From an uncultured Eubacterium sp. (GTDB taxonomy: Bacteria > Bacillota > Clostridia > Oscillospirales > Acutalibacteraceae): a stretch of 64,000 bases of DNA. Each line of letters starts with the position of its first letter. Positions within the stretch are counted from its first letter, which is position 1. Below are positions 26,653-33,985 of the stretch, piece after piece. The stretch covers positions 49,906 through 113,905 of the forward strand of contig CAJOJV010000002.1 of assembly GCA_905234995.1 (NCBI GenBank), given 5' to 3'. Under the pieces are notes generated by a model that saw only the letters and a list, made by a program, of their open reading frames with translations, made no database searches and had not been told where the DNA came from. Both the position numbers and the translations under genes were made by a program.

Positions 26653-27125
26653 TATTCAGCCTCCCTTAATTCTCTTAATATTTTTATCGCCTTATCGGGT
26701 GTGAGCGAACCGTAAGTGTCATCATTAATCATCATAACGGGAGAAAGCGAGCAGCACCCGAGGCACGCAACGCACTCAAGTGAAAACAGGCCGTCCTCGG
26801 TTGTTTCACCGTCGTCAATGCCGAGCTCCTCCTTAATCGTCTGCAATATCAGCTCGCTTGAATTTACGTGGCAAGCCGTGCCCTGGCAGAGCATAATGAG
26901 ATACTTGCCGACGGGTGTGAGCCTGAACTGAGTGTAAAAGGTTGCAACGCCCATAATTTCACTCTCGGCAATGCCCGTTCTTGCGCTGATTTCAATGATA
27001 GCTTCTTTTGGAAGATATCCGTAAATCTCCTGCGTTTTCTGCAAAATAGTGATGAGGGAACCCTCAACAGCCGCATACTCATCAAGCACACCGCCGATAA
27101 GAGAAAGATCAACCTTCTGTTCCAT
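26652..27125 (-). CDS. NuoE-like 2Fe-2S subunit
   Basis: A 157-residue thioredoxin-fold subunit with the four 2Fe-2S cysteines in QGTACHVN and ECVACLGCCSLSP, as in NuoE/HydC. It passes electrons between the NuoF flavin and other centres. A strong AAGGAGG site precedes the ATG. It is the first gene of a three-gene operon (NuoE-, NuoF- and NfnB-like) that probably links the NAD, NADP and ferredoxin pools in the cytoplasm. Confidence 0.9.
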   Translation of the reverse strand: MEQKVDLSLIGGVLDEYAAVEGSLITILQKTQEIYGYLPKEAIIEISARTGIAESEIMGVATFYTQFRLTPVGKYLIMLCQGTACHVNSSELILQTIKEELGIDDGETTEDGLFSLECVACLGCCSLSPVMMINDDTYGSLTPDKAIKILRELREAE

Positions 27126-27155
27126 ACACTACCTCCTTGTTTGTTTTATAATAAT

Positions 27156-27184
27156 ATGATACCTAAATTAGGCAAATGTTTCAA
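27156..27184 (-). promoter_or_regulatory. Promoter of the NuoE/NuoF/NfnB-like operon
   Basis: TTGAAA, a 17-base spacer and TATCAT on the minus strand, 31 bases before the ATG. The region upstream to 27290 is AT-rich. I found no complete Rex operator (TTGTTAA..TTAACAA). Confidence 0.55.
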
Positions 27185-27330
27185 GTAAAATTAAATATTT
27201 GTAAATATATATAAATATTTAAACATATTATTGGAGATATTCACGATTGATATTGATAATAATGATAATTTGTTAAAACTGCGCTGTTGCATAGCTTCTA
27301 AGCACCAAAGGCGCTTGGAGAGATTCCCGC

Positions 27331-27407
27331 TCTTTATCGAAACCTCCACCGGAGGTTTCTCCCGAAAATTTTCGCCTGTTAGGCTTAATTTTCGGAAACT
27401 CGCTTCG
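27331..27407 (-). repeat. Covarying twin-hairpin element, copy A
   Basis: Read on the minus strand, it begins GCGAGTTTCC. Hairpin 1 follows, with stem CCGAAAATT / AATTTTCGG (27362-27395), then GGGAGA, then hairpin 2 with stem GAAACCTCC / GGAGGTTTC and loop GGT (27339-27359), then GATAA. Three related copies lie at 31722-31793, 35258-35333 and 35437-35511. The hairpin 2 stem differs in sequence between copies but stays paired. Confidence 0.7.
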
Positions 27408-27423
27408 CAATCTCTCCCATCAA

Positions 27424-27455
27424 GCAAAAAAAGAGAAGCACGTAAGTGCTTCTCT
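27424..27455 (-). terminator. Terminator after tRNA-Ser(GCT)
   Basis: Perfect 10-bp stem AGAGAAGCAC / GTGCTTCTCT with a 4-base loop, followed by a T run on the minus strand, directly after the tRNA. Confidence 0.85.
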
Positions 27456-27461
27456 TTTTTT

Positions 27462-27552
27462 TGGCGCAGATGGAGAGATTCGAACTCTCGCGGCGGTTAC
27501 CCACCCTACGCCCTTAGCAGGGGCGCCTCGTCACCAGCTTGAGTACATCTGC
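27462..27552 (-). tRNA. tRNA-Ser (anticodon GCT)
   Basis: On the minus strand the acceptor arms GCAGATG and CATCTGC pair. The anticodon loop is CTGCTAA (GCT) within a CGCCC/GGGCG stem, the long variable arm is of class II type, and the T arm contains GAGTTCGAATCTC. The CCA end is encoded. Confidence 0.95.
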
Positions 27553-27595
27553 AGGTCACTGAACATCTCTGTCAAGTTAACGCACCGATTGGTGC

Positions 27596-27658
27596 TTAGG
27601 CAGAGTAAAACAAATCTAAATACGGTTTAAAATGGTAGATTCGTCTTGCTCTGCCTAA
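27596..27658 (-). repeat. Long-range palindrome in the leader of tRNA-Ser(GCT)
   Basis: TTAGGCAGAG and CTCTGCCTAA (10 bp) enclose about 43 bases that contain a second inner inverted repeat, AATCTA / TAGATT. It starts just after the predicted -10 element, so it would be the first structure in the tRNA precursor. A further small hairpin, GCACC / GGTGC, follows before the tRNA. No family is recognised. Confidence 0.5.
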
Positions 27659-27660
27659 AT

Positions 27661-27689
27661 AATATAACAAAAACTAAATAAAAAGTCAA
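27661..27689 (-). promoter_or_regulatory. Promoter of tRNA-Ser(GCT)
   Basis: TTGACT, a 17-base spacer and TATATT on the minus strand. Transcription would start about 100 bases before the mature tRNA and include the palindrome at 27596-27658. Confidence 0.6.
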
Positions 27690-27737
27690 CCCAAAATAAT
27701 TCACAAATTTAAAACATAGAATATTTTAGGTGATACT

Positions 27738-28265
27738 ATGAACAAAAAGCTGTTTAAATATGAGATTATCGGGTTCGTTTTCACCGGCATCGTCGGCTCC
27801 GTTGCACATTTTCTCTATGAGCTGAGCGGCTATAATACGGTGGTGGGGCTGTTTTGCTCAGTTAACGAAAGCGTTTGGGAGCATTTAAAGCTGCTGTTTT
27901 TCCCGTATATTATATATGCCGCGTCTGAATTCTTTTTGCTTAATAAACCCAAAGGCTTTTTTCGTGCAAAGCTTATCGGAATAATATCAGGTATGCTTGC
28001 CACCGTTGCAATGTATTACATATATAACGGCGCGGTCGGCAAAAGCCCTGATTTGCTTAACATCCTTTCATTTTTCATAGGCGTGGGCGTTGCATATTTA
28101 GTCAGCTACACCGTTATAAAAAATGAAAAGGAAGCCTCCGCAGCAGGCGATATTATCAGCATTTTACTGATAATCGCAATCGGCGCTTCCTTTGCTCTGT
28201 TTACTTTTTATCCGCCGTTCATTCCCCTTTTTGAGGATCCGCGCTATGCAGTTTTCGGGCAATAG
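27738..28265 (+). CDS. DUF6512 family membrane protein
   Basis: A 175-residue integral membrane protein with five predicted helices. The segments FVFTGIVGSVAHFLYELSG and NESVWEHLKLLFFPY match the DUF6512 family, whose function is unknown. AGGTGATACT precedes the ATG. It stands alone between the tRNA-Ser promoter and a convergent PHP gene. Confidence 0.85.
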   Translation: MNKKLFKYEIIGFVFTGIVGSVAHFLYELSGYNTVVGLFCSVNESVWEHLKLLFFPYIIYAASEFFLLNKPKGFFRAKLIGIISGMLATVAMYYIYNGAVGKSPDLLNILSFFIGVGVAYLVSYTVIKNEKEASAAGDIISILLIIAIGASFALFTFYPPFIPLFEDPRYAVFGQ

Positions 28266-28310
28266 TCGAGTGGTCAGTGGGCAGTGTCCAGTGGTCAGTT
28301 GTTGGTTTGG
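28262..28310. repeat. Partial GTGGTCAGT-arm element
   Basis: Tandem AGTGGTCAGTG-type units directly after the DUF6512 stop match the arms of the elements at 211-381 and 43787-43902. Only one arm is seen, so this is a truncated copy. A small TTGAC/GTCAA hairpin follows. Confidence 0.5.
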
Positions 28311-28326
28311 TTGACTTCGTCAACTA

Positions 28327-29106
28327 TTATAAACTGCGCTGAATATAAAGCGTGGTTTCTTTTATGCCCTTGCCGACGTCCTCGGGGCGATGAGCGTCCG
28401 AGCCGGTTGAAAAGGCTGCGCCCTCCTCCACTGAGGCATTAAAGAACGCCTCGTTAATGCCGAGCTGCTTGCCTCGGGTGGTGTTCATTTCCAGTGCCAC
28501 GTTATGCTTTACGGCATTTTTTGCAAGGTTATGATAGGTTTCGGTTAAATCATAATCGGGATATAAGCCGTGGCAGCGGATTAAATCGGGATGAGCGATA
28601 ATATCAAAAATATCGCTTTCAATCAGGGAGCCTTCCATTTCAAAATAGCGCTTATAAATCTGATTATAAGCCTTGTTTTTCCACTGATATTTGCGCTGAT
28701 TGAAGGTCCAGTTATCAACCCAGTGCACCGAGCCGAGGAGGTAATCAAGAAAGCCGTCCGACACAAGGCTTCTTATATAATCCTCATGCTGCTCAAACCA
28801 GCAGATTTCAAGCCCGAAATTGACCTTAATCGGATATTCCCTGCCCCTGATTTCATTTATCAGGGCGCGGTATTCCTCAAAACCGTGAGCGGAGCTTTCC
28901 TTACCCTTAAACCAATTTTCCTGATAGGCGGAATACTCCCTTGCTTCCTTAAAGCAGGGGTGAAATTCCTTTATCCTAATTGAGTGTTCAAGCAGATTGA
29001 TTTCGGATAAATTCATTTTAATTGCATGGTTTATGAATTTTTCTATCCATTCAACGGTATAAGGTCCGCGTTCAATATGGATGTGCAAATCCTTTAAAGC
29101 TTCCAT
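28327..29106 (-). CDS. PHP-domain phosphoesterase, histidinol-phosphatase-like
   Basis: A 259-residue PHP-fold metal enzyme. Metal-ligand motifs are visible: DLHIHIE at the N-terminus, NLLEHS, GLEICWF, GSVHW, AHPDLI and TGSDAH. These match the HisJ/HisK-type histidinol phosphatase group. It differs from the second PHP gene at 30633-31409. No other histidine genes are in the window, so another phosphoester substrate is possible. AAGGAATTATT precedes the ATG. Confidence 0.8.
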   Translation of the reverse strand: MEALKDLHIHIERGPYTVEWIEKFINHAIKMNLSEINLLEHSIRIKEFHPCFKEAREYSAYQENWFKGKESSAHGFEEYRALINEIRGREYPIKVNFGLEICWFEQHEDYIRSLVSDGFLDYLLGSVHWVDNWTFNQRKYQWKNKAYNQIYKRYFEMEGSLIESDIFDIIAHPDLIRCHGLYPDYDLTETYHNLAKNAVKHNVALEMNTTRGKQLGINEAFFNASVEEGAAFSTGSDAHRPEDVGKGIKETTLYIQRSL

Positions 29107-29129
29107 AATAATTCCTTTATAAAACGAGC

Positions 29130-29153
29130 GGGCGGATAATATCCGCCCCTACG
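29130..29153. repeat. GGGCGGAT hairpin repeat
   Basis: GGGCGGATAATATCCGCCC followed by CTACG is a 19-base palindrome of a family also seen at 38612-38629, 54863-54886 and, in modified form, 31850-31876, 49701-49726 and 54902-54928. It lies between two minus-strand genes. Confidence 0.6.
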
Positions 29154-29184
29154 ATTTTGGGAAACTATAACGTTTCGAATTAAT

Positions 29185-30486
29185 TTAAAACTTGTTGTGA
29201 CCGTGCTTGAAGCGCTTTGCGCCCCCCTCGCGGAAAGCGTCAATACCGCCTGCCTCATCATAAAGCTTTGCAGCCTCAATGCAGATATCAAGCGAAAGAT
29301 TAATGCATTCCTCGCTCATATTATCCGGAGTATCAAGGCGGGTGTGATAATAGGTTTTCGGGTCATGGTTTACGGCGCAGAAGCCCGAAGCAAGAAGCCC
29401 GTTTCTGCTGAAGCTTTCGGAATCAATAGCGCCCGGATAAAGCTCGGTTTCGGGCATTTCAATGCCGCATTTTACGCCTGCCTGATAAATAAGCTCAGAA
29501 ACGGCGTTTGAATTTTTCTGAGTGCCCGTGCAGCCGTTGGTATATATCTGCAGCTGCTCAATTTCACGCATAGTATCAAGCGCGATGAACACGGTTTCAA
29601 CGTCCGTTAAATCATCCTTATGCGCCTTTGCATAAGCAGCGGAGCCGCGGATACCCGCCTCCTCCGAGCCCGCAAGGAAGCAACAAACCTCCGTGTTTTC
29701 AAAGCGGAAATCATTATCTGCCATTTCCTTGAGAACGCCCATTGCAACGTAATCCGCAGTGAGATTATCGTTAGCGCCGTCAACAATTACTTTCCAATTG
29801 ATGAAGAAGAGAATTGCAATGAAGAACGGGATGAGAATAAGCTGAATAATGCCCATAATGAGCCAGAAAATATTTGTGTAAGTATTGCCCGCAAAAGCAG
29901 AAATAAGCCAGACGATATCAAATACGGTTACGAACAGCAAGCCGCCGATTGAGCCCGCCATAACGGGGGCAAGGCTCTTTAAGCCGCCGTGGAGAGAATA
30001 GGTCCATTCCCAAACGGCATCAGTGTGACCGCCGAAGATAATTCTTCTTTTAACCTCGCCGCTCGGCTTACGGAAAGCCATAACGTTGCGCGAGGTTTTC
30101 TTCGGAAACAGGAAATCAACATAGGGCTTATAAAGCAAAAACTGGAATAAAAGGCAGGAGGTTGCAAGCAGGGTTAATATAACTGCAATAACGGGCAGCG
30201 CATAACCCGATGAAACGTGCTTAAGACAAAGCCAATAAAGAATAACGGAGATAATTCCGATAATACCGGCGGGCGGAATCCAGCCGAAGAACGACGCGGG
30301 ATGCACGGGGAAATCCTCCATATCAACGCGGTCTGCCCACTGCTCAAGCTCGCCCTTAAGATATTTCTGAGCCTTTCTTTCACTGTGGCTGCCGGGTGAA
30401 CGGTCCTTAAAATTCTCACAAACATAGCGTATGCCGTTAAGCATATACTTATGAGTATCCGCAGAAGCGGTAAAGGTTGGTTTCAT
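29185..30486 (-). CDS. M28-family zinc peptidase with internal membrane helices
   Basis: A 433-residue aminopeptidase-like protein. The M28 ligands are visible in order: GGHTDAVWEW (His and Asp), GANDNLTAD, AGSEEAGIRGS, ALDTM and the C-terminal YYHTRLDTPDN. Two hydrophobic helices at about 68-118 precede the domain. Two more (about 175-240) are inserted between the first and second zinc-ligand motifs, where soluble M28 enzymes have none. GGAGAG precedes the ATG. The substrate and the side of the membrane on which the active site lies are unknown. Confidence 0.8.
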   Translation of the reverse strand: MKPTFTASADTHKYMLNGIRYVCENFKDRSPGSHSERKAQKYLKGELEQWADRVDMEDFPVHPASFFGWIPPAGIIGIISVILYWLCLKHVSSGYALPVIAVILTLLATSCLLFQFLLYKPYVDFLFPKKTSRNVMAFRKPSGEVKRRIIFGGHTDAVWEWTYSLHGGLKSLAPVMAGSIGGLLFVTVFDIVWLISAFAGNTYTNIFWLIMGIIQLILIPFFIAILFFINWKVIVDGANDNLTADYVAMGVLKEMADNDFRFENTEVCCFLAGSEEAGIRGSAAYAKAHKDDLTDVETVFIALDTMREIEQLQIYTNGCTGTQKNSNAVSELIYQAGVKCGIEMPETELYPGAIDSESFSRNGLLASGFCAVNHDPKTYYHTRLDTPDNMSEECINLSLDICIEAAKLYDEAGGIDAFREGGAKRFKHGHNKF

Positions 30487-30604
30487 AAAAACTCTCCTTT
30501 CAAAAGATAAATTTAACAGATATATTATAATGCAAACGGGGCTTCATTTCAATGTATTCTTTTTACATATTTAGAGAAAACATTTTGTGCAGTTAGTAAA
30601 CATA

Positions 30605-30630
30605 AAAAGCAGAAGAACGGCTCTCCTGCT
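30605..30630 (-). terminator. Terminator after the second PHP gene
   Basis: GCAGGAGA and TCTTCTGC pair with one mismatch on the minus strand and are followed by TTTTTATG. It lies immediately beyond the stop codon at 30633. Confidence 0.6.
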
Positions 30631-30632
30631 TA

Positions 30633-31409
30633 TTAAGGTTTTATTAAATTTACGCTTTCAATCGGCGTTATGCCAAGCTTTGAAAGATACGCGCGCATAT
30701 CCGCAAAAACCTCGCGCATTGTGAAAAGCTCGGGCCAATGAGCGTCAAGCCCGATAACAACGTCATTTCCGACCTCGGCAGCAAGCTCCCAGAACGCACC
30801 GTTAGGATAATTGCGGTTATCAATGAAGCCGTACATATTAAACTCAAGCGGAATGCCAAGCTCCCTTGCACGCCTGCAAAGCCCGTACATCTGCTGCTTA
30901 TAATAATCTTCATCGCCAATAAAATTGATTAAATCAGGATGGGCAAAATATGTGAATTTGCCCGTTTCAAGCCCCTCAATCGCCTGCTTGATGTACTGAT
31001 TAAATATGGCTGCATCGCTTGTTTTTGAGCCGCAGTAAAAGGCGGCGGGTTCAAATTCGTTAAGCGTAAAATGCTGCCCTAAAATCAGATAATCAATGCC
31101 GAAGCTTTTAAGATATTCAAGCTCGTTTTCAAATAAAGCGGGATAGTATTCAAGCTCAAAGCCGAGATTGATTTTAATTTCACCCGCATATTGTTCCCGC
31201 AGGGCCTTTACGGAATTAACGTAATCCTGCGCAAGCTCAGGCTTCATTCTGAAGCTTGAATAATAATTCAGCTCAGAAGGAAACAGCATCGGGGCATGAT
31301 CCGAAAAGCCGATTTCATCAAATCCGCCCTCTATTGCCGCTTTAACAAATTCCTCGTCCGCACCGTTTGCGTGGCCGCAGCGTGCGGTATGTGTGTGATA
31401 ATTTTTCAT
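30633..31409 (-). CDS. Histidinol-phosphatase, HisJ family
   Basis: A 258-residue PHP-domain phosphatase. It starts NYHTHTARCGHANG, a typical HisJ N-terminus, and carries FSDHAPML, GFELEYYP, GQHF, AHPDLINF and GLDAHWP metal-ligand motifs. The family removes phosphate from histidinol phosphate in histidine synthesis. It is the second PHP enzyme within 3 kb. No other his genes are nearby, so the physiological substrate stays open. Confidence 0.85.
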   Translation of the reverse strand: MKNYHTHTARCGHANGADEEFVKAAIEGGFDEIGFSDHAPMLFPSELNYYSSFRMKPELAQDYVNSVKALREQYAGEIKINLGFELEYYPALFENELEYLKSFGIDYLILGQHFTLNEFEPAAFYCGSKTSDAAIFNQYIKQAIEGLETGKFTYFAHPDLINFIGDEDYYKQQMYGLCRRARELGIPLEFNMYGFIDNRNYPNGAFWELAAEVGNDVVIGLDAHWPELFTMREVFADMRAYLSKLGITPIESVNLIKP

Positions 31410-31458
31410 AGCAAAACTATTTTATCATATTTTTTATTTTTTTCAACATACTTTTTAC

Positions 31459-31487
31459 TTGACATTGCGCAAACAATCCCGTATAAT
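31459..31487 (+). promoter_or_regulatory. Promoter of the tRNA-Asp/tRNA-Thr pair
   Basis: Perfect consensus TTGACA, a 17-base spacer and TATAAT, 26 bases before tRNA-Asp. Confidence 0.8.
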
Positions 31488-31513
31488 ACCATTTGCACAC
31501 AGTTGCAAACCGT

Positions 31514-31590
31514 GGCCCGGTAGTTCAGCTGGTTAGAACGCCTGCCTGTCACGCAGGAGGTCGACGGTTCAAGTCCGTTCCGGGTCGCCA
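31514..31590 (+). tRNA. tRNA-Asp (anticodon GTC)
   Basis: Acceptor arms GGCCCGG and CCGGGTC pair with one wobble. The anticodon stem-loop is CCTGC-CTGTCAC-GCAGG, the T arm is GACGGTTCAAGTCCGTT, and the CCA end is encoded. Confidence 0.95.
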
Positions 31591-31596
31591 CTATAT

Positions 31597-31672
<76 letters not shown>

Positions 31673-31677
31673 AACAA

Positions 31678-31713
31678 ATGCATAAGGCTTTTGCCTTATG
31701 CATTTATTTTTTT
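31678..31713 (+). terminator. Terminator of the tRNA pair
   Basis: Perfect 11-bp stem ATGCATAAGGC / GCCTTATGCAT with a TTTT loop, followed by a T-rich run. Confidence 0.85.
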
Positions 31714-31721
31714 ATTGCGGA

Positions 31722-31793
31722 CTTGAAACGACCTCCAAGAGCGGCGCGTTTAGTGCCGCGATTGGGAGAAAGGTCCGGTGGACCTTTCGATAG
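31722..31793 (+). repeat. Covarying twin-hairpin element, copy B
   Basis: GAAACGACCTCCAA leads into hairpin 1, with arms CTCCAAGAGCGGC and GCCGCGATTGGGAG. Hairpin 2 follows immediately (31768-31788), with stem GAAAGGTCC / GGACCTTTC and loop GGT, then GATAG. Both stems differ from copies A, C and D but remain paired. It lies between the tRNA terminator and the CHAP gene. Confidence 0.7.
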
Positions 31794-31849
31794 CCGGAGA
31801 GGAAAGTCCGCCGTTTGAGTCCTAACTTCAAGCAGAAAGTCCGCTATAC

Positions 31850-31876
31850 GGGAGGGCGCAGAGACCCTCCCCTACA
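31850..31876. repeat. GGGAGGG hairpin repeat
   Basis: GGGAGGG and CCCTCCC arms with a 10-base loop, followed by CTACAG. This is the modified form of the GGGCGGAT..CTACG hairpin family. It lies just beyond the CHAP gene stop and could act as a weak transcription end for it. Confidence 0.5.
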
Positions 31877-31902
31877 GAAAGCATATTAATAAGATGCCTG
31901 AA

Positions 31903-32793
31903 TTAATCCACCCCGTTATACGAAACGAAGCCGCATTTCTGAGCGGTTGATCCGTTTACAGAATAGAGCACGAGATACATTCCGTCTATCCTGCCGAGGC
32001 AATAGCACTGCTCGTATTTATCAAGACTTCCGACCTTTTTCGTTTTATTCGTATCGCAATAAACGGGCTCCCTCGTTGAGCCGTTTTTATACTGCCTGCT
32101 TTCGGGAGGTGCCTTTTTTACGCCGCCACTGTACTTAACAAAGCCTGCCTTATACGCGTCTGTTCCGTCAAGCGAATAGACCACAAGATAGCTATTGCCC
32201 GCCCTGCTGTAGCAGCGGGCTTTTTCATATTTTGCAAGCACGCCAAGCTTCTTTTTAAGCAGACTCGTTTCAAACACCTTTTCCTTCGTGCTGCCGTTTT
32301 TCCATTCGACGGGAGTAGGATATTCATTATACTTAGGCGTTAAGCCGAGCGCCGCCTGATTCTTCGGGCGAAGCACGCCGAGCACATATTTATAGCTGTG
32401 ATAAACAAACTGGCAAACTGCGCCAGACGGATAATTCTGGTCAAACGATTCAAACTCCGAGGAATCATATTTACCCGTTGCAATGGCGATATGCCCCGCG
32501 CCCGACTTGTTTGATTTTGACGACCACACAACGATATCTCCTGCCTGAAGCTTCATTCCCTTTTTATAGGCAATACGGAAAAAATTATTGTAAAGCACAG
32601 ACTTCTTATAAAAATCATCATAATAAGAATGCGCATTTCCGTAGCCGTTCATAGAGGAAACCGGAACGCCGAAAACGCGGTTGCAATACGCCTTAATTAA
32701 ATCCACGCATTGATATTTATTCGTTGCGCTGCCCTGCCCGTCAACATCAATATGCTTGCCGTTAAGCGAATTAAAAAACTGTTTTAAAGTCAT
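31903..32793 (-). CDS. Orphan CHAP-domain cell wall hydrolase (endolysin-like)
   Basis: A 296-residue protein with an N-terminal CHAP amidase/endopeptidase domain. The catalytic cysteine is in NKYQCVDLIKAY (about residue 29) and the histidine in GAGHIAIATG. Two tandem repeats of about 65 residues (each with KNGSTKE or KNGSTRE, then GVL or GSL and a Tyr-rich strand) form the C-terminus and probably bind the cell wall. There is no signal peptide, as in phage endolysins that need a holin. No holin or other phage gene lies nearby. ACAGGTGG precedes the ATG. Confidence 0.8.
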   Translation of the reverse strand: MTLKQFFNSLNGKHIDVDGQGSATNKYQCVDLIKAYCNRVFGVPVSSMNGYGNAHSYYDDFYKKSVLYNNFFRIAYKKGMKLQAGDIVVWSSKSNKSGAGHIAIATGKYDSSEFESFDQNYPSGAVCQFVYHSYKYVLGVLRPKNQAALGLTPKYNEYPTPVEWKNGSTKEKVFETSLLKKKLGVLAKYEKARCYSRAGNSYLVVYSLDGTDAYKAGFVKYSGGVKKAPPESRQYKNGSTREPVYCDTNKTKKVGSLDKYEQCYCLGRIDGMYLVLYSVNGSTAQKCGFVSYNGVD

Positions 32794-32898
32794 ATTTCAC
32801 CACCTGTACGGAATCATCAGAAATTATAATTATGCCTGTTATTCTATGTCAGAAACGCATATTTTGTTAAACCGTATATGGAATATTTGCACATTATA

Positions 32899-32946
32899 TT
32901 TGCATATTTATACAATGTTTTTGTATATTTATAAATATTTATACAT
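32899..32946 (+). promoter_or_regulatory. Candidate ArgR operator region upstream of argC
   Basis: Two AT-rich imperfect palindromes, TTGCATATTTATACAA (32899-32914) and one with TGTATA..TATACA arms (32922-32945), lie just before the argC promoter. They loosely resemble tandem ARG boxes (TGAATaaaaATTCA-like). The region is very AT-rich, so chance similarity is possible. Confidence 0.35.
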
Positions 32947-32952
32947 TTTCTA

Positions 32953-32980
32953 TTGACATTAAAAAACAAGGGTGTATAAT
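32953..32980 (+). promoter_or_regulatory. Promoter of the arginine operon
   Basis: Consensus TTGACA, a 16-base spacer and TATAAT, giving a leader of about 48 bases before the argC ATG at 33035. Confidence 0.75.
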
Positions 32981-33034
32981 AAGTTAGAATTTTATTACAT
33001 TAAATTATTCTATGCTTTTGGAGAATGTATAAAA

Positions 33035-33982
33035 ATGATTAAGGTTTTCATTGACGGCCAGGCAGGAACGACGGGGCTTCGCATTAAGGACAGGCTTTCC
33101 CTGCGCGACGATATTGAGCTGATGGAAATAGCGCAGGACAAGCGCAAGGACGCCGCTGAGATTAAAAAATTCATTAACGAGAGCGACGTTACCTTCCTCT
33201 GCCTGCCCGACGACGCGGCAAGAGAGGCAGTAAATCTGCTTGATAGGGACAACAAACGCACAAAAATCATTGACGCTTCAACCGCTCACAGAACGCTGCC
33301 CGAATGGGCTTACGGCTTTCCCGAGCTTTCTGCAGAGCACAGAGAAAGGATTGAAAGCAATCAGCTGATTGCAAACCCCGGCTGCTATGCAAGCGGCTTC
33401 ATTTCAATAGTTTATCCGCTGATTGCAAACGGAATTATTGACAAGGACTATCCCCTTTCCTGCTTTGCTGTTTCGGGCTACAGCGGCGGCGGCAACAAGG
33501 CGATTGCACAGTATGAGGATGCAGAGCGTGACACGGAGCTTGACTCTCCCCGTCAGTATGCATTAACTCAGCAGCACAAGCACCTCAAGGAGATGGTTGC
33601 GATTACGGGCATTGAGAGAACACCGATTTTTTCCCCGATGATTTGCGATTATAAATGCGGAATGGTTGTGAGCATTCCCCTTTTTGCGGATAAGCTGAGC
33701 AAAAAATGCGGCATTGAGGATTTGAGAGAAATCTTTAAAGCGCATTACGAAGGCAAGCCGATGATTAAAATCCGTGAGGCTGATTTTGAGCAGAATATGC
33801 TTGGCGCAAATAATTTTGACGGCAGGGACGATTTGGAAATCCGGATAAACGGAAATGATGAAAGAATTGTGATTACCTCAAGATTTGACAATTTGGGCAA
33901 GGGCGCAAGCGGCGCGGCAATTCAGTGCTTTAACCTTGCCTGCGGAGTTGAGGAAACGAAATCACTTGTTTTGGGAGACTGA
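33035..33982 (+). CDS. argC: N-acetyl-gamma-glutamyl-phosphate reductase
   Basis: This enzyme reduces N-acetylglutamyl phosphate with NADPH to the semialdehyde, the third step of arginine synthesis. The N-terminal FIDGQAGTTGLRI nucleotide-binding segment is that of the short type-2 family. The catalytic cysteine is in NPGCYASGF and a substrate histidine in HRTLPEWAYGFPEL. The longest frame starts 21 codons upstream with unrelated sequence. ATG 33035 gives 315 residues, the usual length, with GGAG upstream. It is the first gene of the arginine operon. Confidence 0.93.
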   Translation: MIKVFIDGQAGTTGLRIKDRLSLRDDIELMEIAQDKRKDAAEIKKFINESDVTFLCLPDDAAREAVNLLDRDNKRTKIIDASTAHRTLPEWAYGFPELSAEHRERIESNQLIANPGCYASGFISIVYPLIANGIIDKDYPLSCFAVSGYSGGGNKAIAQYEDAERDTELDSPRQYALTQQHKHLKEMVAITGIERTPIFSPMICDYKCGMVVSIPLFADKLSKKCGIEDLREIFKAHYEGKPMIKIREADFEQNMLGANNFDGRDDLEIRINGNDERIVITSRFDNLGKGASGAAIQCFNLACGVEETKSLVLGD

Positions 33983-33985
33983 TTT

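Noticed and set aside
22696-27125. The NuoE/NuoF-like operon as an NADH-dependent FeFe-hydrogenase
   Set aside because: The large subunit has a GltD-type flavoprotein domain and lacks the H-cluster cysteine motifs.
27185-27290. A Rex operator upstream of the NuoE-like gene
   Set aside because: Only a half-site (TTGTTAA) occurs, about 100 bases or more upstream of the -35 element, without the second half.
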